A stretch of DNA of 64,000 bases from Aquificaceae bacterium (GTDB lineage: Bacteria; Aquificota; Aquificia; Aquificales; Aquificaceae). Positions 28,787-39,485 of the stretch are shown in pieces (the first letter of the stretch is position 1; each line of letters starts with the position of its first letter). Under the pieces are notes generated by a model. That model saw nothing but the letters and a program-made list of their open reading frames with translations, had not been told where the DNA came from and ran no database searches. The stretch covers positions 1 to 64,000 of the forward strand of contig JBBFKQ010000002.1 of assembly GCA_037481935.1 (NCBI GenBank). The letters are read 5' to 3'. The position numbers were made by a program, and so were the translations under genes.

Positions 28787-29302
28787 ATGCTAAGAACTGT
28801 TTTCTTCAAAAAGGCCCTTCTTGGCACTGCAGTTTTTTCCTTTGCCCTTGGGCTGGCTGTAGCCGGTATGCACGAAAAGGGCGGTCAAAAGGCAGCGGCA
28901 AAGCCTAACATAGTCCAGACTGCCCAGCAGGCAGGTCAGTTCAAGACCTTGCTCACAGCCCTCAAAGAGGCCGGTCTTGAGGAAACTCTGGCAACCAAGT
29001 GCTGTTTTACCGTCTTTGCACCCACCGACGAAGCCTTTGCTAAGGTGCCAAAGGACAAACTGGACGCCCTTCTCAAAGACAAGGAAGCTCTCAAAAAGGT
29101 CCTTCTCTATCATGTAGTTGAAGGCAAGGTCTACTCGAAAGACCTCAAAGACGGACAGAAGGTAAAGACCCTTCAGGGTCAGCAGGCAACCATAAGCCTT
29201 AAGGGCGGTCCAAAGATTGACAATGCCAACATAGTAAAGCCAGACATAGAAGCCTCCAACGGCGTCATTCATGTCATAGATACGGTCATAATGCCCAGGT
29301 GA
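28787..29302 (+). CDS. Secreted fasciclin (FAS1) domain protein
   Basis: A 171-aa exported protein. The signal peptide (about 1-26, ending AVA before GM) is followed by a single FAS1 domain. It shows the H1 motif [17 protein letters not shown], the [10 protein letters not shown] segment (H2) and the C-terminal [17 protein letters not shown]1 proteins act in adhesion or surface interaction. The ribosome site GGAGGTG fits the ATG at 28787. A Cys-Cys pair precedes FTVF, unusual and possibly a disulfide. Confidence 0.92.
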   Translation: MLRTVFFKKALLGTAVFSFALGLAVAGMHEKGGQKAAAKPNIVQTAQQAGQFKTLLTALKEAGLEETLATKCCFTVFAPTDEAFAKVPKDKLDALLKDKEALKKVLLYHVVEGKVYSKDLKDGQKVKTLQGQQATISLKGGPKIDNANIVKPDIEASNGVIHVIDTVIMPR

Positions 29303-29334
29303 GCCACTTGCCCCTTCGGGGGCTCTCATATAAA

Positions 29335-30285
29335 ATGCTCTATGTGAGAGCCTTTCCGAGACCAAGGGTAGTAGTCAGTGCATGCCTTAACCTCAAGCCC
29401 GTCAGGTATAACGGTCAGGAGGTCAGAGACGAGTTTGTGCTCAGGCTTCTTCCATACTGCGAAGTGATAGAGGTCTGTCCTGAGGTTTCCATAGGTCTTG
29501 GCGTTCCAAGGGACAGGATAATAGTTTATAAAAAGGATGAGGGTTTTGGTCTCTCTCAGCCATCAACGGGGCTTGAGCTCACCGACAAGATGGAAAGCTT
29601 TACGGGGGAGTTTCTCAGGAGTCTCAGAGATATTGATGGCTTTATACTCAAGAGCAAATCCCCATCCTGCGGTGTTTCCAACACAAAGGTATACAGAAAC
29701 CCAGAGGGGAAGGAGTTTTACTCAAAGGGAAAGGGGTTTTTTGCCATGAGGGTGCTGGAAAACTTTCAAGACCTTCCCGTAGAGGATGAAGGCAGGCTAA
29801 AGAGCCCAGAGCTCAGAGAGCATTTTCTAACAAGGCTTTTTGCCCTTGCGGACCTGAGAGAAAGCACAGGGAGAATGCAGGAGGTAAGTGAGCTTATGGA
29901 GTTTCATCAGAGATACAAGTATCTCTTAATGGCCCACTCTCAGGTGAAGTTAAAGGCTATGGGGAGGCTGGTGGCTAACGCGAAAATGGAAAACTTCAGA
30001 GAAACTCTGGAGGAATACAGAAGGCTTTTCATAGAAGCTCTCAAGAGAAGGCCCTCGGTGGGTCAGCATGTGAACACCATAATCCACATCTTCGGACATC
30101 TCTCAAAAAACTTCAACCCACAGGAAAAGGCCCACTTTATGAGGCTTGTAGAAAACAACAGGGGAGGAAAGATAGACAGGAAGATACTTTTGGAGTTTCT
30201 AAGGAGCTACGCCTACAGGTTTGAAAACCAGTATCTTATGACTCAGACCTACCTTCAGCCCTACCCGGAGGATCTCCAGAATTAG
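29335..30285 (+). CDS. DUF523-DUF1722 fusion protein
   Basis: A 316-aa two-domain protein. The N-terminal DUF523 (about 1-140) has [29 protein letters not shown] and [16 protein letters not shown], with several conserved Cys. The C-terminal DUF1722 (about 175-310, YbgA-like) has [11 protein letters not shown] and [20 protein letters not shown]523 is sometimes called a 2-thiouracil desulfidase-like domain; function here is open. I prefer the ATG at 29335, which starts right at DUF523; a GTG at 29299 overlaps the fasciclin stop. Confidence 0.88.
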   Translation: MLYVRAFPRPRVVVSACLNLKPVRYNGQEVRDEFVLRLLPYCEVIEVCPEVSIGLGVPRDRIIVYKKDEGFGLSQPSTGLELTDKMESFTGEFLRSLRDIDGFILKSKSPSCGVSNTKVYRNPEGKEFYSKGKGFFAMRVLENFQDLPVEDEGRLKSPELREHFLTRLFALADLRESTGRMQEVSELMEFHQRYKYLLMAHSQVKLKAMGRLVANAKMENFRETLEEYRRLFIEALKRRPSVGQHVNTIIHIFGHLSKNFNPQEKAHFMRLVENNRGGKIDRKILLEFLRSYAYRFENQYLMTQTYLQPYPEDLQN

Positions 30286-31955
30286 TCTTCGTCCAGAAGC
30301 TCTCCGTCTTCCAGCGTGTAGTAGGGTCTTTCGTAGCTTGAGTAGTAGTAGGGAGTATATGCAATAAACTCGCCGGCGCATGTGTCCACGCCCTTGAAGG
30401 CAGGGAAGACGTTCCACCTCACCCTGAGGCTTCTTACCTCCTCTTCTGAGACCCCTCGCAGTCTTGATATCTCTCTGTCAGAGTATCCCATCTCTTTGGC
30501 AAGCCTAAGAAGGTCCAGAGTAAGCTCCTGCTCTCTCAAAACCCTTTCAAAGTCCACAATCTGTTTCATGTTTTCTAAGAACCATGGGTCAATCTTTGAA
30601 AGCTCGTATACCTCTTGCACCCTGTAGCCCCTTCTGAAGGCAGCAGATATATACCATAGTCTGTCGGGATTTGGCACTCTGAGCCCTCTTCTGAGTTCCT
30701 CCTCCTCAAGGTCTGAGTAGTCTGGAAAGGCAAGACCGTAAACATCCTGCTCAAGGCTTCTTATGGCTTTGCCAAGAGCCTCCTTGAAGGTTCTGCCTAT
30801 TGCCATAACCTCACCCACAGACTTCATCATGGTGCCGAGGGTTCTCTCCGTTCTTGGAAACTTGGCGAAGTCAAAGCGTGGTATTTTTACCACCACATAG
30901 TCTATGGAGGGTTCAAAGGAAGCAGGCGTATGCTTTGTTATGTCGTTCTTGAGCTCATCAAGAGTGTAGCCCACCGCCAGCTTCGCAGCAACCTTTGCTA
31001 TGGGAAAGCCCGTTGCCTTTGAAGCGAGGGCGGAGGAGCGAGAAACCCTGGGGTTCATCTCTATCACATAAAAGTCTCCGTTCTCCGGGCTCACTGCAAA
31101 CTGTATGTTGGAGCCACCCGTGTCCACCCCTATCTCCCTCATAACCTCAATGCAGGCATCCCTCAAGATTTGATACTCCTTGTCTGTCAAAGTCTGTGCC
31201 GGTGCTACAGTGATGGAGTCTCCCGTATGGACACCCATAGGGTCAAAGTTCTCAATGCTGCAGACTATTATCACGTTGTCCTTTGAATCCCTTATCACTT
31301 CAAACTCAAACTCCTTCCATCCAATAAGAGACCTGTCTATTAGCACCTGACCTATGGGGGAAGTTTTGAGGGCTACTTCTACTTTCTCTTTAAACTCCTC
31401 CATGTTATAGGCAATAGAGCCCCCTGTGCCTCCAAGGGTGAAGGCAGGTCTCAGGATTGCTGGAAAGCCGACCTCTCTCACCCTTTCAAGGGCCTCCTGA
31501 AGGGAAGATACCACCACGCTTGGGGGGACCTTCAGACCTATCTTCTCCATAGACTTTCTGAATAGGTCTCTATCCTCTCCTTTTTTTATGGCTTCATAAT
31601 TGGCACCTATGAGCCTGACACCGTATCTTTCAAGAATTCCCTCCTCGTAGAGTTTTACCGCGAGGTTGAGGGCTGTCTGCCCCCCAAGGGTTGGCAGAAG
31701 GGCGTCGGGTCTCTCAACCCTTATGATTTCTTCCAGCACCTCCACCGTGAGGGGCTCAATGTATGTCCTGTGGGCAAACTGAGGGTCTGTCATAATGGTG
31801 GCAGGGTTTGAATTAACCAGCACCACCTCGTAGCCTTCTGAAATTAGAGCCTTGCACGCCTGAGTGCCCGAGTAATCAAACTCTGCCGCCTGACCTATTA
31901 CTATGGGCCCCGAGCCTATGATGAGTATCTTTTTTATGTCGGTGCGTCTGGGCAT
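30282..31955 (-). CDS. carB: Carbamoyl-phosphate synthase large chain, N-terminal half
   Basis: A 557-aa protein equal to the first half of CarB. An ATP-grasp carboxyphosphate domain (about 1-400) is marked by [34 protein letters not shown] and [18 protein letters not shown]. The oligomerisation domain (to about 550) follows. It ends in the linker between the halves. The second ATP-grasp half (carbamate kinase) and allosteric domain must be encoded elsewhere, as in Aquifex aeolicus, where CarB is split. It is divergent from uvrA over 32 bp. Confidence 0.95.
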   Translation of the reverse strand: MPRRTDIKKILIIGSGPIVIGQAAEFDYSGTQACKALISEGYEVVLVNSNPATIMTDPQFAHRTYIEPLTVEVLEEIIRVERPDALLPTLGGQTALNLAVKLYEEGILERYGVRLIGANYEAIKKGEDRDLFRKSMEKIGLKVPPSVVVSSLQEALERVREVGFPAILRPAFTLGGTGGSIAYNMEEFKEKVEVALKTSPIGQVLIDRSLIGWKEFEFEVIRDSKDNVIIVCSIENFDPMGVHTGDSITVAPAQTLTDKEYQILRDACIEVMREIGVDTGGSNIQFAVSPENGDFYVIEMNPRVSRSSALASKATGFPIAKVAAKLAVGYTLDELKNDITKHTPASFEPSIDYVVVKIPRFDFAKFPRTERTLGTMMKSVGEVMAIGRTFKEALGKAIRSLEQDVYGLAFPDYSDLEEEELRRGLRVPNPDRLWYISAAFRRGYRVQEVYELSKIDPWFLENMKQIVDFERVLREQELTLDLLRLAKEMGYSDREISRLRGVSEEEVRSLRVRWNVFPAFKGVDTCAGEFIAYTPYYYSSYERPYYTLEDGELLDED

Positions 31956-31987
31956 TAAGGTTTATATTTTATACTATTCTGCAAGGG

Positions 31988-34771
31988 ATGTTTGACCACA
32001 TACTCATCCGCGGTGCCCGCCAGCACAACCTCAAAAACATAAACCTTGATATACCAAAAAACAGGCTTGTAGTTATAACAGGCCCCTCAGGTTCTGGCAA
32101 ATCCTCTCTCGCCTTTGATACTATATACGCAGAAGGGCAGAGGAGGTATGTGGAGTCCCTTTCCTCTTACGCAAGGCAGTTTCTTGGAGTGATGGAAAAG
32201 CCCGAAGTGGACATAATAGAGGGTCTGTCTCCCGCCATTGCCATAGACCAGAAGACCACCTCCAGAAACCCACGCTCCACGGTGGGAACGGTCACAGAGA
32301 TTTACGACTACATGAGGGTGCTCTGGGCAAACGTGGGAAAGCCCCACTGTCCTGAGTGCGGGAGGCTCCTTGAAGGGCTTTCTGCCCACGAGATTCTGGA
32401 AAAGGTCTGGGAAAGATACAGGGGAAGACGCATAGCTGTGCTTTCCCCACTTGTGAGGGGTAAGAAGGGAGAGTTCAGGGAGCTCTTTAAAGAGCTTGAC
32501 CGCATGGGCTTTTCAAGGGTAAAGGTGGACGGTGAATACATGCGTATTCTGGAAGTGCCACCTCTTGACAAAAATAGAAAGCACCACATAGACCTTGTGG
32601 TAGACAGGCTGACCCTTGAAGAAGAGGAAAGAGCAAGGCTTCTGACCGCAATGGAAAGAGCTCTGGAGCTCTCAAAGGGACTCCTGAAGGTGGAAGATGT
32701 GGAAAGCCAGAGGGAGGAGGTCTTCAGTGAGCGCCTCACCTGTCCGGACCATGGCTTTTCCATACAGGAGCTATCTCCAAGGCTCTTTTCCTTCAACTCT
32801 CCATACGGTGCCTGCCCTGCCTGCAAGGGACTGGGCGTAAAGTGGGAGGTGGATGTAAGGCTACTTGTAGATGAGAAAGAGCCGGCGGTGGATGCCTTCA
32901 GAATAACGGACTCTTCCTTCTTTGACTACCTGAGATATCCTGTGATGAACCTTCTGAGAAAGCTGGGCTACGACCCGAGGATACCCTTCAAGGAACTCCC
33001 TCAGAGCGTAAGGAGCCTTCTTCTGTATGGGGGCTCTGTGGAGGGTGGAAGTTTTGAGGGTATTGTCAAGCACCTTGAGAGGAGGTTTCTTGAGGAGGAG
33101 TCTGAGAGGCTCAGAGAAGAGATTGCAGAGTTCATAAGAGAAAAGCCATGTCCCGAGTGTGGTGGTGCCAGACTTAAACCCGAAGCCCTTTCTGTGCTGA
33201 TAGAGGGCAAAAGTATATGGGATTTGGTGCGGATGCCCATAAGGGAGGCAAGGGAATTCTTTGATAACCTTATATACAGGCTCGGTGGTAAGGACCTCCT
33301 GGTGGCGGAAAGACTCATAAAAGAGATATCGGACAGGCTCGGCTTTCTGCTCAATGTGGGGCTGGATTATCTTGACCTGGCGCGCAGTGCCACCACCCTC
33401 TCTGGTGGAGAGATGCAACGCATAAGACTTGCCACCCAGATAGGCTCAAAGCTCACTGGCGTTCTGTATGTGTTGGACGAGCCTTCCATAGGACTACATC
33501 CCAGAGATACAGACAAGCTCATAAACACCCTCAAAGACCTCAGAGACCTTGGAAACACGGTCATAGTAGTGGAGCATGACCCAGAGACCATCCTCAGTGC
33601 TGACTGGGTCATAGACATGGGTCCGGGGGCTGGAAAGAAGGGGGGTGAGGTGGTCTTTCAGGGAAGGGTGGAGGAGATGTTCTATGACGAAAGGTCTCTT
33701 ACGGGGGCATATCTCTCTGGCAGGCTCTCCATAGAAGTGCCCTCTGTGAGGCGAAAGCCAAATGGCAGATGGCTCAGGATAGCGGGAGCAAGAAAGCATA
33801 ACCTCAAGAACATTACCGTGGAAATACCCGTGGGTCTTCTGGTGTGTATCACTGGAGTTTCTGGAAGTGGTAAATCCACGCTAATATACGATATCCTGTG
33901 GGAGTATGCGAGAGCGGTCTTTTACGGTGGCACGCCGCAGCTGGAGGGCTTTGACCGCATAGAGGGACTTGAGCACTTTGACAGGGTCATAAACATAGAC
34001 CAGTCCCCCATTGGCAGAACGCCAAGGTCAAACCCTGCCACCTACACCAAAGTCTTTGACCACATAAGGGAGCTCTTTGCCCAGACACCGGAGGCAAGGG
34101 CAAGGGGCTACAACGCAGGAAGGTTCTCTTTTAATGTCAAAGGTGGAAGGTGCGAAGCCTGTCAGGGAGAGGGAGTCATAAAAGTGGAGATGCACTTCCT
34201 GCCCCCCGTGTATGTGCCCTGCGATGTGTGTAAGGGCAAAAGATACAACAGAGAGACCCTTGACATCCTATACAAGGGCAAGAGTATAGCCGATGTGCTG
34301 GACATGACGGTGGACGAGGCCTACGAGTTTTTTGAAAACATTCCCCCAGTGAGGAGAAAGCTACAGCTTCTTAGAGATATAGGGCTTGGCTACATAAGGC
34401 TGGGACAGCCAGCAACCACCCTCTCCGGGGGTGAAGCCCAGAGGATAAAGCTCTCAAGGGAGCTATCTAAAAAGGAAGCTGGCAGAACCCTGTATCTGCT
34501 GGATGAACCCACCACAGGGCTCCACATGGATGATGTGAAAAGGCTCATAGACATACTACAGAGGCTTGTGGAGAAAGGCAACACGGTGGTGGTCATAGAG
34601 CACAACCTTGATGTAGTCAAGTGTGCAGACTGGGTTATAGACCTGGGACCAGAGGGAGGGGACAGGGGAGGTTATCTGGTGGCTGTGGGCACTCCGGAAG
34701 AGGTGGCGGAAAACCCACACTCTTACACTGGATATTATCTGAAAAAGGTGCTACAGGGTGTTAAGGCTTGA
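31988..34771 (+). CDS. uvrA: Excinuclease ABC subunit A
   Basis: UvrA, 927 aa, damage-recognition ATPase of nucleotide excision repair. Two ABC modules are visible with Walker A motifs [13 protein letters not shown] and [13 protein letters not shown]. Each has an ABC signature ([14 protein letters not shown] and [14 protein letters not shown]). Zinc modules contain [26 protein letters not shown] and [22 protein letters not shown] (31970-31975) lies 13 bp before the start, with GCAAGGG as ribosome site. Confidence 0.97.
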   Translation: MFDHILIRGARQHNLKNINLDIPKNRLVVITGPSGSGKSSLAFDTIYAEGQRRYVESLSSYARQFLGVMEKPEVDIIEGLSPAIAIDQKTTSRNPRSTVGTVTEIYDYMRVLWANVGKPHCPECGRLLEGLSAHEILEKVWERYRGRRIAVLSPLVRGKKGEFRELFKELDRMGFSRVKVDGEYMRILEVPPLDKNRKHHIDLVVDRLTLEEEERARLLTAMERALELSKGLLKVEDVESQREEVFSERLTCPDHGFSIQELSPRLFSFNSPYGACPACKGLGVKWEVDVRLLVDEKEPAVDAFRITDSSFFDYLRYPVMNLLRKLGYDPRIPFKELPQSVRSLLLYGGSVEGGSFEGIVKHLERRFLEEESERLREEIAEFIREKPCPECGGARLKPEALSVLIEGKSIWDLVRMPIREAREFFDNLIYRLGGKDLLVAERLIKEISDRLGFLLNVGLDYLDLARSATTLSGGEMQRIRLATQIGSKLTGVLYVLDEPSIGLHPRDTDKLINTLKDLRDLGNTVIVVEHDPETILSADWVIDMGPGAGKKGGEVVFQGRVEEMFYDERSLTGAYLSGRLSIEVPSVRRKPNGRWLRIAGARKHNLKNITVEIPVGLLVCITGVSGSGKSTLIYDILWEYARAVFYGGTPQLEGFDRIEGLEHFDRVINIDQSPIGRTPRSNPATYTKVFDHIRELFAQTPEARARGYNAGRFSFNVKGGRCEACQGEGVIKVEMHFLPPVYVPCDVCKGKRYNRETLDILYKGKSIADVLDMTVDEAYEFFENIPPVRRKLQLLRDIGLGYIRLGQPATTLSGGEAQRIKLSRELSKKEAGRTLYLLDEPTTGLHMDDVKRLIDILQRLVEKGNTVVVIEHNLDVVKCADWVIDLGPEGGDRGGYLVAVGTPEEVAENPHSYTGYYLKKVLQGVKA

Positions 34772-34796
34772 AGACAGGCTTATAATTTAAAACGTG

Positions 34797-35159
34797 ATGT
34801 TGAACTATGAAGTATAGAGAATGCTTGAAGAGGAGCTGGGTAAAGAAAAGGCAGATAGAGTGGCAAAAGTGCTGGAGGAGAGCCTGAAGGTCATAGAGGA
34901 GAAGGCAAGGGAGCAAAAGCCCATTCTCAAAGCTGAAATAAAAGAGGAATTAACAAAGGAACTTGTGACCAAGGAGGAGCTTCAGATAGTCAAGCTGGAA
35001 CTGGAAAGGAGAATTGACGTCCTTGAGGCTAAGCTGGAAGGAAGAATTGACAGGCTTGAGCTTTACCTGAAAATCCTCATAGGTCTTGTGGTGCTTGGGC
35101 TTACCTTGCTTAATCCTGTCTTTGTGGAGTTTGTAAAAACCATCTTTGGTCTGAAATGA
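34797..35159 (+). pseudogene. Coiled-coil single-pass membrane protein with amber-interrupted N-terminus
   Basis: The frame opens at ATG 34797 as MLNYEV, meets TAG at 34815, and continues from ATG 34821 as a 112-aa protein. The part after the stop has a long charged coiled coil (about 1-85) and one C-terminal membrane helix (LKILIGLVVLGLTLLNPVFV). It is a clear paralogue of the protein at 57319-57705: NYEV*RMLEEELGKEKA here against PYEVYKTLEEELGKEKA there, and both carry EQKPILKAE and ELTKELVTK. The TAG thus replaces a Tyr codon. Translation may restart at 34821, so the protein could still function. Its stop overlaps the next gene as ATGA. Confidence 0.75.
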
Positions 35160-35608
35160 GGCAGGTTGCAGTTATTGGCTCATCCACGGCGGAGCCTGAA
35201 AGCGAAGAATACCAGCTGGCATACCAGCTCGGAAGAGAGATAGCTAAGAGAGGCTTGATAGTGGTCTGCGGGGGGCGTGGGGGCGTGATGGAGGCGGTAT
35301 GCAGAGGAGCTAAGGAAGAAGGAGGTCTTACAGTAGGGATACTGCCCTCCTACACCGGCGAGGAGGCGAACCCTTATGTGGACATAAAGATAAGAACTGG
35401 CATGAACTGGAACAGAAATCCTCTTGTGGTTGCCAGTGGGGATGTGGTTGTCGCCATAGGAGGAAACTGGGGAACCCTCTCTGAGATTGCCTACGCCCTG
35501 ATACTTGGAAAGCCCATAATAGGCTGCAGAACTCACCGAGTTGAAGGAATAATTCAGGCGGAGCACCTTGAGGAAATCCTCCTTTTTCTTGACAGACTCC
35601 TCAGTTGA
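35156..35608 (+). CDS. TIGR00725/LOG-like nucleotide-binding protein
   Basis: A 150-aa Rossmann-fold protein of the TIGR00725/YpsA-LOG superfamily. It starts VAVIGSSTAEPESEEY, carries VVCGGRGGVMEAVCRGA and ends with VVAIGGNWGTLSEIAYAL, a variant of the PGGXGTXXE motif. Relatives include cytokinin phosphoribohydrolases (LOG) and putative nucleotide-sugar binders; the substrate is unknown. The ATG overlaps the coiled-coil gene's stop, making a two-gene unit. Confidence 0.85.
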   Translation: MRQVAVIGSSTAEPESEEYQLAYQLGREIAKRGLIVVCGGRGGVMEAVCRGAKEEGGLTVGILPSYTGEEANPYVDIKIRTGMNWNRNPLVVASGDVVVAIGGNWGTLSEIAYALILGKPIIGCRTHRVEGIIQAEHLEEILLFLDRLLS

Positions 35609-35651
35609 AAATTCCTCTCAACAGACCATATTTATAGTGGAGGGTTGAAAG

Positions 35652-36005
35652 ATGGACCAGGAACTATTCTTTCTTGAAGACCTGCTCTTTAAAAGCACCG
35701 CTCAGGAGATAGAAGAAAGATATGAGGAGGTGGTCCAGCTCTATGCCCACGACCCGGAAATTCTCAACATTGCCAAAAGCATAAAGGGTATGTGCGACTA
35801 CATAATGCAGACCTACAGGGAGATTCCAAACCCCGAGAAAAAGCTTGAAGAGAGCCTCTACACAACCCTCTATCAGGTGCTGAGAGACCTGAATATCACA
35901 CTCTACGACCTTTCCATAGCGGAGGGCGAACAGATATACTACGTTCTATCCTCCGCCTACCAGAAGCTCAACGGAGCCAACAACCTCTTAGAGAGGCTCG
36001 TCTAA
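35652..36005 (+). CDS. Helical protein of unknown function
   Basis: A 117-aa acidic protein, almost wholly helical, with LFFLEDLLFKSTAQEIEERYEEVVQLY, a central IAKSIKGMCDYIMQTYREI and C-terminal YYVLSSAYQKLNGANNLLERLV. I do not recognise a family and see no signal or membrane segment. GGAGG precedes the ATG by 10 bases. Its 3' end overlaps the convergent YihY-like gene by 18 bp. Confidence 0.65.
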   Translation: MDQELFFLEDLLFKSTAQEIEERYEEVVQLYAHDPEILNIAKSIKGMCDYIMQTYREIPNPEKKLEESLYTTLYQVLRDLNITLYDLSIAEGEQIYYVLSSAYQKLNGANNLLERLV

Positions 36006-36749
36006 TCTCCTGATAAAGCATACACCCAGAAGAAGGCAGAAAAAGGAGTAATAAAGCCACACAAGAAAAAGAAGTGGTGAGCCTATAACGCTATAAAGAG
36101 GGCTTGCACTTAGCAGTTTTACCACGATAAGTGAAAAGAGTTTATTCAGAAGCAAAAGCAAAAAGGCAACAAAGGCAGAAGCAAGGAAAACTTGCCTTCT
36201 GGGGCGAAAGTATGAAGAGTAAAGCATGCCGAGTATGGAGAAAAGAAGCATAAAGTTGAGTAGCTCTGTAAGCCTCTGATATAGGCTGCCAAGGTATGAC
36301 TTGCTCAGGGCAAGCAGGGCTACTGCAAGGGATAGGACTGCTGTGTAGAGAACAAGCAGAAAAGGCATGTATACCCAGAAGAAGACCTCACTCTCTAAGG
36401 GCTTTTTCCGGTAAACAAAGCCAAAGGATATGTTGAGAGTCTTGGCAAAAGAGAGGGAAAAGTAATATGCAAGAGCAAGGGACAGAAGCGAACCAGAGGC
36501 TCTTTTTTCGTAAATGGGCAGGAGCTTGTCAAAGACCAGCTCCGCATGAGAAGGGAAAAGACCCTTCGCATACTCATAAACCCTTACAGGTTCAAGAAGA
36601 GGCAGATACATGGACACAAAGCCAAGAAGCATTATCACAGAGCCCACAACGGTAAGAAATTGATAGGTGAGCGAGGCACTGTGATAGCCAAGGTTTTCTC
36701 TGAAGGAATCCAGGAGGGAGAAAAGGAGAGCCCTAAAAAACCTTCGCAT
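35988..36749 (-). CDS. YihY/BrkB-family inner-membrane protein
   Basis: A 253-aa membrane protein with six or more hydrophobic segments and the YihY pattern: NLGYHSASLTYQFLTVVGSVIML, ALAYYFSLSFAKTLNISFGFVYRKKP, and GSPLLFLVWLYYSFFCLLLGV. The family was once called ribonuclease BN; its role is unclear and likely membrane-related. The start overlaps the end of kamA by 17 bp, so they are transcribed together. Confidence 0.85.
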   Translation of the reverse strand: MRRFFRALLFSLLDSFRENLGYHSASLTYQFLTVVGSVIMLLGFVSMYLPLLEPVRVYEYAKGLFPSHAELVFDKLLPIYEKRASGSLLSLALAYYFSLSFAKTLNISFGFVYRKKPLESEVFFWVYMPFLLVLYTAVLSLAVALLALSKSYLGSLYQRLTELLNFMLLFSILGMLYSSYFRPRRQVFLASAFVAFLLLLLNKLFSLIVVKLLSASPLYSVIGSPLLFLVWLYYSFFCLLLGVCFIRRLDEPL

Positions 36750-37845
36750 CTTCTATGGTGTATTTCACGTAACCGTTAATTGGGCTTTTGAAGGTGTAGG
36801 TGTTTCCCTCCCTGTGCAGTATGTAGCTGGGGCTTATGGGAACCTTTCCCTTACCGCCGGGGAGGTCTACCGCATAGGTGGGTATTCCCATGCCCGATAT
36901 TCTGCCTCTGAGAAACTCCATTATTTCAAGACCCTTCTCAAGGCTCGTTCTGAAGTGCACAGCCCCCTTGACAGGGTCACAGTGAAAGAGATACACTGGA
37001 CGCACCTTTATTCTCAGAAGCTTTCTCATTAGCTCAAGCATAACCTCAGGCTTATCATTCACACCCTTTAAAAGAACTGTCTGATTGTTAACTGGCACTC
37101 CGTGTTTCAGAAGGTTCTCAACAGCCTCTGCGGACTCTTCTGTAATCTCTGCAGGATGGTTGAAGTGTGTGTTTATCCATACAGGAGAGTGCCTTTCAAG
37201 AAGCTTCAGAAGTTCTTTATCAAAAAACCTCTGGGGTGCAAGCACGGGAAGCCTTGTGCCAATCCTTATGACTTCCACATGGGGAATTTCTCTTATTTTT
37301 GAGAGCACATAGCTCAGCTTTTCGTTGCTCACCGAAAGAGGCTCACCGCCGGAGAGGAGCACTTCCCTTACCTCTTGGTTAGCCCTCACATACTCTATAA
37401 ACTTGTCAATTTCCTCCCTTGTCCTTGACCTTTCACCCTCCTGAAAAATCCTCTTTCTCATGCAGTGCCTGCAGTAGACTGCGCAGAAGGTGGTGAGGGT
37501 AAAAAGCACCCTGTCAGGGTATCTGTGCGTAAGCCCCGGGATGTCTCCCTCTTCCCTGAAGGGGTCCGGCTCTCCCATGCTCTGAACCCTTTCCTCCACC
37601 TCCACCACCCTTGGAATTGCCTGAAGCCTTATCGGGTCGCTTGGGTCGCTTGGGTTTATAAGAGAAAGGTAATAGGGCGTTATAGCCATGGGATAGAGCC
37701 CTTCAGTGCGGTCTATGCCCTCTTCCTCTTCTGGTGTTAAATCTATGTATCTTCTTAACTCCTCCTTTGTCCTTATCCTGTTTTGCACCTGCCAGTGGTA
37801 GCTATGCCAGAGCTCCTCGGGAACATGGGAAAAAAACCTTCTCAT
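36733..37845 (-). CDS. kamA: Lysine 2,3-aminomutase (radical SAM/PLP)
   Basis: KamA-type enzyme, 370 aa, converts L-alpha-lysine to beta-lysine. The radical SAM cluster Cys are C121, C125 and C128 (CAVYCRHC). The PLP lysine lies in DLPGGKGK, and both substrate carboxylate-contact Asp residues are kept ([11 protein letters not shown] and the Asp of DLPGG). The motif has Lys in place of one Gly of the common PGGGGK. It may supply beta-lysine as a solute or for EF-P modification; no epmA homologue is in the window. Confidence 0.92.
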   Translation of the reverse strand: MRRFFSHVPEELWHSYHWQVQNRIRTKEELRRYIDLTPEEEEGIDRTEGLYPMAITPYYLSLINPSDPSDPIRLQAIPRVVEVEERVQSMGEPDPFREEGDIPGLTHRYPDRVLFTLTTFCAVYCRHCMRKRIFQEGERSRTREEIDKFIEYVRANQEVREVLLSGGEPLSVSNEKLSYVLSKIREIPHVEVIRIGTRLPVLAPQRFFDKELLKLLERHSPVWINTHFNHPAEITEESAEAVENLLKHGVPVNNQTVLLKGVNDKPEVMLELMRKLLRIKVRPVYLFHCDPVKGAVHFRTSLEKGLEIMEFLRGRISGMGIPTYAVDLPGGKGKVPISPSYILHREGNTYTFKSPINGYVKYTIEDAKVF

Positions 37846-37849
37846 GGCA

Positions 37850-37865
37850 GAGATATAATTATCTC
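37850..37865. promoter_or_regulatory. Dyad over a -10 element between kamA and the sirtuin gene
   Basis: GAGATA-TAAT-TATCTC forms a perfect 6-bp-arm dyad (37850-37865) that fills most of the 24-bp gap between the two divergent starts. TATAAT at 37854-37859 reads as a -10 on the + strand, 10 bp before the sirtuin ATG, implying a leaderless mRNA. The symmetry could let one factor or promoter act on both genes. Confidence 0.5.
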
Positions 37866-37869
37866 ACAT

Positions 37870-38559
37870 ATGAAACTTGCTGTCCTCACTGGTGCAGGCA
37901 TATCTGCAGAAAGCGGTATTCCCACCTTCAGAGGAAAAGATGGTCTCTGGAGAAATTTCAGACCTGAGGAACTGGCAACTCCGGAGGCTTTTGCAAGAAA
38001 TCCTGTGCTTGTGTGGGAGTGGTATCTTTGGAGAAGGAGTATAATCGCAAAAGCGGAGCCAAATGAAGGACACATGGTCCTTGTAGAGCTTGAAAGAAGG
38101 CTTGGCGATGGCTTTTTGCTCATAACCCAGAATGTGGATGGGCTTCATCAAAAGGCGGGCTCACAGAGGATTGTGGAACTGCATGGAAACATATGGAAAG
38201 TCAGATGTCTTGCCTGCGGGCTTGTGTATTACGATTACAGAACCTCTTATGAGGACCTTCCACCCAAGTGCAGAGGATGTGGTGGTCTTATCCGTCCTCA
38301 CGTGGTCTGGTTTGGAGAAAGCCTCCCAGAGAATGCTCTCAGCACCGCTTACCTGTGGGCTCAATCATGCCAGGTATTTGTATCCATAGGCACATCTGCA
38401 GTGGTATATCCCGCGGCAGAGCTTCCCTTCATAGCCAAGAGGTATGGCGCAAAGGTCATAGAAATAAACCCAGAAAGCACGCCCCTTTCTTCCATAGCGG
38501 ATGTTATAATTAGAGAGCCAGCCAGCACAGGCGTAAAAAAACTTCTGGAGGTCTTATGA
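37870..38559 (+). CDS. cobB: NAD-dependent protein deacylase (Sir2 family)
   Basis: A 229-aa sirtuin. The NAD site [15 protein letters not shown] starts at 8 and [12 protein letters not shown] at 87. H105 (ELHGN) is catalytic. A zinc site is made by C113, C116, C134 and C137. Y52 and R55 (YLWR) match the Tyr-X-X-Arg pair of class III sirtuins, which predicts desuccinylase as well as deacetylase activity. I start at ATG 37870, since the upstream frame is antisense to kamA. It ends in a 4-bp overlap with thyX. Confidence 0.93.
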   Translation: MKLAVLTGAGISAESGIPTFRGKDGLWRNFRPEELATPEAFARNPVLVWEWYLWRRSIIAKAEPNEGHMVLVELERRLGDGFLLITQNVDGLHQKAGSQRIVELHGNIWKVRCLACGLVYYDYRTSYEDLPPKCRGCGGLIRPHVVWFGESLPENALSTAYLWAQSCQVFVSIGTSAVVYPAAELPFIAKRYGAKVIEINPESTPLSSIADVIIREPASTGVKKLLEVL

Positions 38560-39485
38560 AGATTCACCTGATGGGTTCTGACCAAAGGATTGTTAGGTGT
38601 GCACGTGTTTCTTTTGGTAAAGATGAAGAGGTTGACAGGGAAAGAGACACAAGGCTCATAAAATACCTTCTTCAGCACAGGCATGCTTCGCCCTTTGAAC
38701 ATGTGGTTATTGCCTTTGAGGGCAGCAGGGAACTATGGCTCAGCATACTCAATAAACTTCCAAGCCCTGCGGTGCAGGTTTATTATTCTGGAGGATACCT
38801 GTGGGTAAACCTCAGAAACTACATAAATGCTGTGGAGCTATTCCCGCCAGAGGTTGAAGGTCTCCTCTGCGAAAGATTGCCGGCAACAACTGCAATCATG
38901 AGGGGTAAAGAACCGGATGGCTACTCCACAGATACAGCCTACATGAAGGAAAGAAGAGAAACCTCCTCCGGCTGGGTAGGTCTTGTGGACAGCCTTGAGC
39001 TGGGGACGGATATGGACTACTATGCCTTTGTGGTGGAGTGTCCCCTCTTTGTTGCCCGCCAGTGGCACAGGCACAGGTTTGGCTCCTACAACGAGGTTAG
39101 CAGAAGGTATGTGAGCTACGAGCCTGAATTTTACGTTCCTGAGTATCTGAGAAAACAGGCAAAGAGCAACAAACAGGCTTCCCTTGAAGAACCTGTGGAG
39201 GAGCCATGGAACTCCCTTTTCCTCAAAAAGATAAGGTGGTATATACAGGACCTTCAAGAGCTATACAGGGCAATGACAGAAAAGGGAATTGCAAGGGAGC
39301 TGGCAAGGGGCATACTGCCCCAGTTTATGAAGACAAGGTTTTACTGGACCGTTCCCAGAGTATCTCTTGACAACTTTATAAGCCTGAGAACCCATGAGGG
39401 TGCGCAGAAGGAGATAAGAGAGTTTGCAATGGCTATAAAGGAGCTCGTGGGTTACAGAGGAAGCGATAAAAGCCTCAGACTGTAG
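38556..39485 (+). CDS. thyX: FAD-dependent thymidylate synthase with internal insertion
   Basis: ThyX, 309 aa, makes dTMP from dUMP using FAD and methylenetetrahydrofolate. The signature RHRX7S is at 172-182 ([11 protein letters not shown]), preceded by LFVARQW. The N-terminal motif [13 protein letters not shown] is at 42-54. In common ThyX these two motifs are about 20-25 residues apart; here about 115 residues separate them, so an extra segment of roughly 100 residues is inserted. The C-terminal [19 protein letters not shown] is normal. It overlaps cobB (4 bp) and the convergent rpmA (11 bp). Confidence 0.92.
   Translation: MKIHLMGSDQRIVRCARVSFGKDEEVDRERDTRLIKYLLQHRHASPFEHVVIAFEGSRELWLSILNKLPSPAVQVYYSGGYLWVNLRNYINAVELFPPEVEGLLCERLPATTAIMRGKEPDGYSTDTAYMKERRETSSGWVGLVDSLELGTDMDYYAFVVECPLFVARQWHRHRFGSYNEVSRRYVSYEPEFYVPEYLRKQAKSNKQASLEEPVEEPWNSLFLKKIRWYIQDLQELYRAMTEKGIARELARGILPQFMKTRFYWTVPRVSLDNFISLRTHEGAQKEIREFAMAIKELVGYRGSDKSLRL

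Noticed and set aside
29303-29334. Hairpin GAGC...GCTC with inner CCCC-TTC-GGGG between fasciclin and the DUF523 gene
   Set aside because: No T run follows, and the stem is interrupted by a bulge; it may be an mRNA structure but not a supported terminator.
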